In this document: positions 57,501 to 64,000 of the stretch, piece by piece
How the letters are laid out: each line of letters starts with the position of its first letter
Numbering within the stretch: the stretch's first letter is position 1
Source: Lunularia cruciata
Lineage: Eukaryota; Streptophyta; Marchantiopsida; Lunulariales; Lunulariaceae
Reading direction: 5' to 3'
DNA length: 64,000 bases
NCBI GenBank assembly: GCA_948567375.1
Contig: OX419761.1
Location: 32,056,501 to 32,120,500 of the forward strand
The notes under the pieces: model-generated
Told to the model about the DNA's origin: nothing
What the model saw: only the letters and a program-made list of their open reading frames with translations
The model's database searches: none
Made by a program: the position numbers and the translations under genes

Positions 57501-59329
57501 TAGATTACATGGTGATTTTGGAAGACAAGGAGGCTCTCAAAGCTTTTGAGGAGCTCAAGCAATCCCTTGTTGTAGCTCTAATTCTTGCTAAACCTGATTG
57601 GTGTAAGCCTTTCATCCTCTACACTGATGCTTCTAATGTAGCTATAGGATGCACTCTTAGTCAATTAGACCAAGATGGGCATGATCATCCAATAGCTTAT
57701 GCTAGTAGGCAGATGGTTTCAGCAGAGAAGAACTACTCTGTCACAGAGAGAGAAGGGTTGGCAGTGATCTTTGGTCTCAAGAAGTTTAGACACTACTTGA
57801 TTGGAGGGAAAGCCACAATTGTCACGGATCACAAGGCTTTGAAGTACATCTTCAACAAGCCTAATGTTGAAGGGAGACTAGCAAGGTGGATGATTCTCTT
57901 GTCTGAGTATGACTACACAATTGAGGATAGGCTAGGAAAGAAACATGCAAATGCTGATTTGTTATCTAGAACCTATGATCATGATGGAGATGAGCCAGTA
58001 GATGATTCCTTCCCGGATGAGGAGCTCATGACAATCTCAGTCACTCAAGAGGTTCCAATGGAGTACAAGGAGATTGTGGATTTTGTGACAAGAGGTAACT
58101 ATCCAGAAGGGATGCATGCTAGGGAGAGGAAGGCCCTTGCAGCAAGATCTAGACCTTACACAATGGTGGAGGATATTCTTTTTCACCAAGGAGCAGATGG
58201 TCTACTTCGAAGAGCAGTGGGTAAGGAAGAGTCTATCCTACTCATAAAGGAGTTTCATGAAGGTTTAGTATGTGGAGGACACTTTGCAGGAAAGGTGACT
58301 GCTTTCAAGATTCTAGATGCAGGTTACCATTGGAGAGGGATTTTCAAGGATTATCTTGATTATTGCAAAACTTGTCATGTTTGTCAAGCTTTTGCTAGAA
58401 AGTCTACATCCACTCCACCACTTAGAGCAATTCCATTGCTAGGACCCTTTGAGAAGTGGGGAATTGATTTTGTAGGACCTCTCAATAGAACCCCAAGGAA
58501 CAATCGGTACATTGTGGTAGTTACTGATTACCTTACCAAGTGGGTTGAGGCTAGACCATTGAGGGACAAGAATGAAGATGAAGTGGGTAGATTTCTTTAT
58601 GAACGCATTATCACTAGGTTTGGATGCCCTTTGGAGTTGGTTTCTGATAGAGGAGGAGAGTTTACAGGAAGCATTACTACAGCCATGCTACGACATTTCT
58701 CTATCACACATAGAGTAACTACATCCTATAAGCCAAATTCCAATGGCTTGGCAGAGAGAACCAATCAGACCTTGTGCATGATGTTGGCCAAAGATGCAGA
58801 AATGGAGGGGGCTAAACATCATTGGGACAAGAGGATTCATACAGTTTTGTGGGAGTATAGGACAACCATGAAGACTTCCACTGGATATTCTCCATTCCAA
58901 TTGGTGTATGGTATTGAGTCTACCTTACCTATTCACTTTGATCTTCCTACCTTCCAAAGCATTCATAGGAGATTGAAGAAAGCACAAGGAAGTGATGCAG
59001 AGAAGTCAAGGAAGGATCAACTCATGGAGTTGGAAGAGGCAAGAGCAGTTGCTATGGTTCGAGTGGAGCAAGCCCAAAGGAAACAAAAGGAGAGCTATGA
59101 CAAGAGGCAAGGCAAGAAGAAGGTAGAGCCTTTCAAAGAAGGTGATTGGGTAATGTTGTTTGATTCCATTCGATTCAAGAGAGTGCAAAAGAAGTTTTTG
59201 CCTAAGTACTTTGGACCTTTTATAGTAGAGAAGGTGTGGGGCAATTACACCTATGATCTCAAGGAGTTGGGAGGAAGACACTTTGATAGGATTAACCATG
59301 ATAAGTTGAAGATGTACCATAGAAGGTAG
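54503..59329 (+). CDS. Gag-pol polyprotein of A4 (1608 aa, intact)
   Basis: Gag occupies about residues 1-330, with knuckle C282-F-G-C285-X4-H290-X4-C295. A Ser/Thr/Lys-rich spacer follows. Protease active site is D502-G-G-S in LVDGGSAVNAM. RT spans about 770-960, with first catalytic Asp D829 and active site FID893-D894. RNase H spans about 1035-1150, with D1042 in YTDASN. The integrase has a zinc finger ending CKTCHVCQ, then catalytic D1322, D1382 and E1418 (35 residues between the last two). A GPF-containing tail ends the protein, without chromodomain. One frame encodes everything, so no frameshift is needed for pol. All catalytic residues are present, so the copy may be active. Confidence 0.95.
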   Translation: MEKLPVFFGKDGEDVEAFVRDFKRACIGNNERRKNEWASLLPDFFEDAALTWYESEYQKRERREGEEESWETLTSALIENFLPDESYERLMSEVTFLKQGDGEKVRVYVERVEKLESRFRIVLRKGGDDVETTMIGIGAMLTKNFVGGLRPQIRSKVRYEKPSSKVEAIKIAIRMEESLEGDESDLVVKEVVHPPQGYKYGGTSNTLVTRVAPQVVVAPVLAPPPKDPLQTITEQLADLKINVVQLWEKREVDQNVGRGPRSYGNYPYRGGQPANNFNDRNCFGCGGRGHIQRNCPNSTYHGGRGYEGANRGKEGGSETQVAPNPNKGKGIASIDVVESKYEKGECSNSKGLNLELLAQEKKRARFAVDVHSSQGFTSSKDTPMSTRSTRTSTPSTTKTPRKKLGMEDFLISKQQWNYNVLEDVGSHKANITVGQLIALNPTLRKELRGGLSSTRSKKKKKAKVPISMGVVDAKPAPWEACEYASKIDVRVNGHNIKDALVDGGSAVNAMSERLMKKLGMIPSRPSTFVVSMANKQQVRLVGVMDKVVVSVMGVQNLMTFQVLKDSSYDLLLGRPWLRAARTTNRWHKGYLRIGPSNHRVTVPVTNTTNTSHSDTPSFDYWESDSEEGASGVDTSMEEETSTEEDESESDSDVYPLCAMDFAPKPEVLKDPDKSPLTLEEVERRLSTLKYGPNVTKEEKVRFEEIFRKFIHVFAFSYKDLKEVTLEEHKIEVESHARPIRQKQRRISPPISLVVKEEIDKLKEAGFIFEVENSEWVSPIVIVKKKNGKLRVCVDYKKLNAITKKDYYPLPFIDEILEEVAGHERYSFGDSYSGYNQIKIAPEHQQLTTFTTPWGTYAFKVMPFGLCNAPATFQRFMNKVFEPFIGKFVRDFIDDFCVYGSKEEHFEHLIKVLQRLDEANASLNPEKCIFGCEEGLLLGHIISKDGIAVDPEKVRKISDLPFPSSLTKLRQFLGMVGYYRRFIFSFSNKAYALTIYMKKGVDYMVILEDKEALKAFEELKQSLVVALILAKPDWCKPFILYTDASNVAIGCTLSQLDQDGHDHPIAYASRQMVSAEKNYSVTEREGLAVIFGLKKFRHYLIGGKATIVTDHKALKYIFNKPNVEGRLARWMILLSEYDYTIEDRLGKKHANADLLSRTYDHDGDEPVDDSFPDEELMTISVTQEVPMEYKEIVDFVTRGNYPEGMHARERKALAARSRPYTMVEDILFHQGADGLLRRAVGKEESILLIKEFHEGLVCGGHFAGKVTAFKILDAGYHWRGIFKDYLDYCKTCHVCQAFARKSTSTPPLRAIPLLGPFEKWGIDFVGPLNRTPRNNRYIVVVTDYLTKWVEARPLRDKNEDEVGRFLYERIITRFGCPLELVSDRGGEFTGSITTAMLRHFSITHRVTTSYKPNSNGLAERTNQTLCMMLAKDAEMEGAKHHWDKRIHTVLWEYRTTMKTSTGYSPFQLVYGIESTLPIHFDLPTFQSIHRRLKKAQGSDAEKSRKDQLMELEEARAVAMVRVEQAQRKQKESYDKRQGKKKVEPFKEGDWVMLFDSIRFKRVQKKFLPKYFGPFIVEKVWGNYTYDLKELGGRHFDRINHDKLKMYHRR

Positions 59330-59366
59330 AGAGACCTTCACTTTGAGGACAAAGTGAAAACTTAGT

Positions 59367-59377
59367 CCGGGGGTAAA
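59367..59377 (+). other. Polypurine tract of A4
   Basis: CCGGGGGTAAA lies immediately before TGTAACACC of the 3' LTR. The same tract precedes the 3' LTR of A2. It primes plus-strand DNA synthesis. Confidence 0.75.
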
Positions 59378-60067
59378 TGTAACACCCATTTGTGCATGTG
59401 TGTGGTATTGTGATATTTAGCTTGGTATTACAAGTACTTAAGAGATATTATTTATAGAGATAAAGGATGGTTCTATATTAGTCATGGTTAGCTAAAGTTA
59501 GTCATAGCTAAGATAGAGTGGACCTTACTTTAGAGGAAGTAGAAAAGATGAGCACCACTATTTTGGATTTTAGTGTGTTGACTTGGCATTATTCCTAGGT
59601 GTTTGGCTTTGAGGAAAGAGTTGAGAACTCTTGGACCCGCAAACCTTTTTCTTTTGGATTCTTCTTTATTCCAAGGATAGCCCATGTGAAGGAATCCTTG
59701 ACTTAGTGGTTGGGTCAAGATAAGACCACATGCTTAGGGGAATATGCCCATGTGAATGGATATTCCTTTCTACTTTTTGACTTTACTTGACTTTTAGTCT
59801 AGTAACTTGAGTTACTACGGTAATTAGTAACTTTGGTACGTAACTATTTCACAAGTATATAAACAAGGGGTGAGGAGGTACTCATCATCCTTTCATTTGC
59901 AACTATCTCTCTCTCATTGAGTTCTCTAGTGAGCAATGTCTTGAGTCTTGGAGTGTTAGCCTTGGAGGAGTATGATGGAGTTGGGGTTCCTTGCCTTCTT
60001 AGTCCATGGTGCGCTACCATAATAGCCATCAGAGGTTCATCCTGAGTGAGAGACAGGCCGGCTCACA
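59378..60067 (+). repeat. 3' LTR of A4 (690 bp)
   Basis: It has the same length as the 5' LTR and is nearly identical to it. TATATAAA lies at 59856-59863. It ends GGCTCACA and is followed by the target duplication GTTC. Confidence 0.97.
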
Positions 60068-60708
60068 GTTCAGTGCTCATTATTTCTGAGAATAGATAAA
60101 GTGAAGTGTTGTGAAGTAGTGCTCATCGCTTGAGCTTGATTCCGAGTATCAAATTTGTGTTTGCAAGTGGGTGAAGAATTTTGAAGTGCAAGTTAGTGTG
60201 TTTGTTGGATGTTGGATTCCACAGCCTTGATCTTCATTTTGTGTGTTTGATCTTGAGTGAAGTGCAATCGGAGCAATACCTTGACAGATCTAAGAGGAAT
60301 TGTAGTGTTGGTAGTATTATGCATTTGTGAGTGCAGCGTAATGTTGATGTGAAGCAATTTTGATTGAGGAAGTTGTGCCTTCAGTGTAGGGGTAGAACAC
60401 AATTTTGAGGTGAAGTCGTTTTGCAATGAAGTGCCATTTTTGGGAGAGCCTGAATCATCACAATCAAGATTGTTTGGAAAGATCTGATGGAGTTGTGATT
60501 AAGTGTGACAGATTGTTGTGACAAGACTGCGAGTCAGTGCTTGTTACTCTCTTCTGGGTGTGGTTCTACCTGAGAGATTAAAGACGCAACCAAGAAGAAC
60601 TGAAATTGCTACTTTGTTTTGTATTTGACCAATTCTGACCAATATCTCTGAGGGAACAAACTTTACTTACCCGATTACCGCAAAAGTGATATTTGCCAGG
60701 TTGTCACA
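60068..60708 (+). repeat. 3' LTR of B, second part
   Basis: It continues the B LTR after A4 (GTTCAGTGCTCATTATTTC, matching 34556 onward) and ends GGTTGTCACA. C resumes at 60709. Confidence 0.9.
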
Positions 60709-62710
60709 CATGACCTTAATAAAAAGAATTGTGAAGAATATGTGTTCTTTGCCTCAAATTGATGACTTGTTAGGTCAAATAAGTAGAGCACAATACTTCT
60801 CAAAGTTGGATCTTCAAGCGGCTATTGGAAAATTTTCATTGATAAGAAGGATGTACTAAATATTCCCTTTTGTATAAGGTATGGGTATTTTTAATGGAGA
60901 GTTTTATCTTTTGGGTTCATTAATGCTTATTTACTTTTCATGGATCAAATATATTGGGTGTTGGAGGAGATATTGGATCAAGATGTGATAGTGTTCTTGG
61001 ATGATATTGTAATTTATAATAAGATGTAAGTAGAACACAAGAATCATGTATAAGAAGTCTCAAGACGGCTAAAATAATGGAAATTCTATTGCACGAAGTT
61101 CAAGTGTGTTTTTTGGTAGAAGGAAGTTACCTTTTTGGATCATAAGGTCTCAAAAGAGTGGATCAAGATGGAAGAGGATAAAATCAAGGTCATTACCAAT
61201 TAGCCTACTCCTAAAGATAACATAAAATTTTGGGTATTTAATGAATTGGCTAGTTTTTATTGATGGTTTTTCCACTATTTTGCTATGTGGCCACACAATT
61301 TACAAATTTCTTGAAGAAGACATCAAGCTTTGAGTAGACCACAAAGCAAGAAGAAACATTCAAGAAACTAAAGGATATGGTGTCTTCATGATACATCTTC
61401 CAATCATATGATCATCAACTACCTTATGTGGTTGATTTTGATGCTTCTAAATTTGCAATTTGAACCATATTGTAGCAGGAATTTATAAATAGATAGCATC
61501 ACATTTCTTTTGTATCTCCATGGCTAAACGCAACAAAAAGGAATTATTCTATTCAAGATTGAGAACAACTTGCAAAAGTATATGCAACAAAGTGTGGTAA
61601 CATTACCTATTACCTATTGGAGAAACAAATGATAATGAAAATTTATCACAAACCCTTGTTACTTACCTTATATTTGGAACTTATGAAGAATCACCATCAT
61701 TGATGGGAGGAACAACTACAGTTTTTTGATATCAAACTAGAGTACAAACTTTGAAAGTTCCAAGTCATTCTTGATGCACTATCATGATAACTTAATTTGA
61801 AAATTCTTCTTGAATCTCCCTTAATGATAGCAATCACCACGGTATCAATTGACTCAAAATTACAAACAAAGTTCAAGAATCACTCTATAATAAGATCCCT
61901 TCTTTCATCTTATGTAAAGTCATCTTGCATCATATGACACAGAGTATGATATCTTTTTAGTCTCAAAGATTGTCTTTTACTTTCCAAGAATAAATTCTAT
62001 GTTTTGATAACTACAACTTGTGCAACTTCAAGAGTGCATGACTTACTAGTTGTTGGTTACTTAGGTGTAGAAAAAACCTTGAGTACCCTACAAAATAGTG
62101 GTGGTGGCCCAATATGGCACACAAGGTTTGAGAGTTTATTTGACCTTGTGAGAATTGCCAATGCAACAAGACCAACAACCAAAAACCAAGTAGATTACTC
62201 CAACCACTCCCAATTCCATCTACTCAATAGAAACATGTGAGTTTAGATCTAATTACATTCTTGCCAAGGACAGATCACGGCAATACAACCATTGTCATAT
62301 GTGTTGATAAGCTTAACAAGCAAATTCACTTGGCACCTATCCTAGATACAATAGATGCTCCAATGTTGACCCATATATACTTTGATACAGTCTTCAAACA
62401 TCATGGGATGCCAAGGTTTTGCTCTTTGATTGAGTTCTTTGATTCATAGATAATTTTGGCAAGTGCTTTTTAAGCTACTAGGTACCAAGCTTGCCTTGTA
62501 TATTGCCTATAATTCCCAAACTAATAAGCAAAAGAACAAGAAAATTACACCTTGGAAGATATGCTATGTGACTTTATCAATGTTAATCACAAAAATTGGG
62601 ATATTTATCTTATGGCTACCAATTTTTCTTACAATAATTCCAACCAAAAATATATTGGATTATTTATTTTCTTCCTTAATTATTGTAATACCAAGAGCTA
62701 GCCATATGAT
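60709..62710 (+). pseudogene. Element C: RT, RNase H and integrase relic
   Basis: On the + strand, with many stops, RT pieces include IDDLLGQISRAQYFSKLDLQ (about 60757-60810) and VFLDDI near 61000. RNase H shows VDFDASKFAI-like sequence at about 61430, and the integrase zinc-finger side HDLLVVGYLGVEKTLSTLQ lies at about 62038-62095. The core follows with LDLITFLPRTDHGNTTIVIC (from 62240) and HKNWDIYLMATNFSYNNS-type sequence to about 62640. All agree with D in wording. The integrase C terminus is missing. Confidence 0.8.
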
Positions 62711-63000
62711 CTAGATGTGAAATTTGGTTTGGTAACATTTGGAATGATGTTATACATGATGGTCAAAATTGATCAGATAGACGTATCACCAAAAGGGTAC
62801 TTCTACAAATAGGGCAAAAACCAAAATAGACTTGAAGACCTTAGAACCAATAACTAGACATATGATTTAAAGGTGAGAATTGGTTTGGTAACATTTGGAA
62901 GGATGTTACACATGATGTAATGACTATATCAGAAAGATGTATCACCAAAAGGGGACTTCTACTAATAGAGTAGGAACTGAAATATGCCTAAAATCTTTGA
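62704..63000 (+). repeat. Direct repeat, two units of about 155 bp
   Basis: CATATGAT, then TTGGTTTGGTAACATTTGGAA, then GTATCACCAAAAGG occur in the same order starting near 62704 and again near 62859. The first unit abuts the broken end of C integrase. The second contains TGTTACACATGATG near 62912, which could be an LTR start. Confidence 0.75.
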
Positions 63001-63560
63001 AGGCAATTTTGGAGGCCTAATTGGATGAATTAGACCTCAAAAATCTGAAAATCCCCCCCCTAATAGAGTAAAAGCTGACCTTCCCCTCCCCTTGCTTTGT
63101 CTCATTGAGAGCTTTCCAATGGTACCTCACTCACGTGATTCTGAGTTCCTATAGGAAGATTCCCTAAAGATTCCCTCTGGTCAAAGCTTGTTTGACCAAC
63201 CAGATAGGACCAGGACCAACATGTCACCCATCCAAGTAAGTAATCCAAGGGTGGAGCTTTCTGACATGTCACCTATTAGTGTGCCTAATCCTAGGGTGGA
63301 GCTTCCTTAAGGGAGATCCTCTTTGTCTATATAATAAAGAGAAGATGCTCCTTTGGGGCATCGGAGGTTTGAGTGTGAAATCGTGTGTTTCTCATGGTGT
63401 GTTTCTTCTAAAGTCTCATATCCTCAGAGTATTACAATTATGGGCAATATCCACTTGTTCTAAATTCTTGTCTTGCTTCACAGCCATCTCATATCCCTCA
63501 TACTTTACCTTCTTGTCCATATTATTTGAGTCCGTACATTAAGGTAAGTCTCATCTCCTT
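62912..63560 (+). other. Possible 3' LTR of C (tentative)
   Basis: The region begins TGTTACACATGATG after the purine-rich TTTGGAAGGA. It contains an imperfect 44-bp direct repeat (ACATGTCACC...GGGTGGAGCTT at about 63219 and 63263) and a TATA-like TATATAATA at 63328-63336. Position after pol and a promoter-like box favour an LTR, but no second copy lies in the window and the end is not defined. Confidence 0.35.
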
Positions 63561-64000
63561 GTTGCACAAAATCACCAAAAATAATATATTGATCAAAATT
63601 GCCATAATCTCACCATTCGAATAGGTGCTAAGAGTATGTTCTTTTCTAGTAACCTTCTTCTCCTTCTTGACACCCAAGTTTGTAAATCACTCTTAATTGG
63701 ATATGACCCTTTCTATTATTTATAGCATTTTTCTCATTACCTACAAACTTGCCCTTCTTAGTTGCATAAGATCCATCATGTATTCCATATCTCAAAGTTA
63801 TAACCCTTTTTTTTAACCCATCTTCTTATTCTACTTGTATCCAACCTCTTCTCCCTCAAATCTCTATAAATGATCTCTATATGAGATTGACCATATAATT
63901 GCATGTCAAGATATCTAACATGAATGCTAATGATATATTGAATATAAGATCCTTTGGAAAGGTACACTCTTCATGATGCTACATAGGAGCCTTGTTCTCA
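63561..64000. other. Unassigned AT-rich sequence at the right edge
   Basis: I see no ORF with a recognisable motif, no LTR terminus and no tandem repeat in these 440 bases. It may be LTR, leader or flanking DNA of C or of another element. Confidence 0.5.

Larger units (their letters stand above)
52245..60067 (+). mobile_element. Family-A element copy A4: complete, young, apparently autonomous
   Basis: The 7823-bp element has two 690-bp LTRs with about three substitutions between them by eye. Its target duplication is GTTC (52241-52244 and 60068-60071). It also has a tRNA-Glu primer site, a polypurine tract, a leader ORF and an uninterrupted gag-pol. It sits in the 3' LTR of B. Pol order is PR-RT-RH-INT, so it is Ty3/gypsy. 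The protease motif VDGGSA, RT FIDDF and absence of a chromodomain suggest affinity to the Tat/Athila (non-chromovirus) group. Confidence 0.96.
46021..60708 (+). mobile_element. Family-B Ty3/gypsy element (5'-truncated) with a very long 3' LTR, split by A4
   Basis: It is inserted in the RT of C. Pol (46072-49119) is followed by the purine tract TTTGAGGGAGGGAGTA and the LTR start TGTGGTACCCACA at 49128. The LTR continues to 52244 and, after A4, from 60068 to 60708 (GGTTGTCACA). No 5' LTR, primer site or gag is present on the left, so the copy is 5'-truncated or rearranged. The exact left junction is uncertain within about 25 bp, and I see no target duplication. Confidence 0.85.

Overview
The window is repetitive nuclear DNA of a land plant with a large genome. 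It is AT-rich and made almost entirely of nested Ty3/gypsy LTR retrotransposons with plant-type primer sites (tRNA-Glu, tRNA-iMet). I found no intact host gene, rRNA, tRNA or CRISPR array. A decayed fragment resembling mitochondrial atp1 has motifs that, from memory, look more like bryophyte or lycophyte atp1 than seed-plant atp1. That hint is weak, so I do not name a species. Family letters A-H below are local labels.

Layout, from outside in. C is a very decayed, chromovirus-like element on the + strand. Its gag, protease, RT/RNase H and integrase pieces lie at 39874-40587, 44507-44816, 45372-46020 and 60709-62710. It was split by four things: A3 (35320-39873), A5 on the - strand (40588-44506), a solo LTR of family E (44817-45371), and B (about 46021-60708). 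A3 was itself split by D, an element on the - strand of the same general family as C. D's 5' LTR ends at 35319 and its integrase runs off to the left near 5185. D was then hit by A1 (60-5184), the E/F composite (6288-15832), A2 (16474-26213), H (27410-30395) and a 3.8-kb B solo LTR (31392-35208). A2 carries a 1.93-kb B solo LTR (20311-22240). A1 was hit by a B LTR that ends at base 59. The youngest insertion is A4 (52245-60067), which sits inside the 3' LTR of the B copy.

A4 is complete. It has two 690-bp LTRs with about three differences, a 4-bp target duplication (GTTC), a tRNA-Glu primer site, a polypurine tract, an uninterrupted 1608-codon gag-pol and a leader ORF with a zinc knuckle. It serves as the reference for reading the broken copies A1, A2, A3 and A5.

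Most interesting points: (1) the very long LTRs of family B contain a conserved ORF-like block of about 850 codons with coiled-coil character; (2) the D LTR carries a dense cluster of perfect heat-shock elements upstream of a TATA-like box; (3) element F encodes a PHD finger after integrase; (4) family A has a conserved zinc-knuckle ORF upstream of gag; (5) A5 holds an atp1-like fragment between its LTRs; (6) the E/F composite has an LTR split exactly at a polypurine tract without a target duplication. Stop codons in older copies often sit where A4 has CGA, as expected from decay of methylated CpG.
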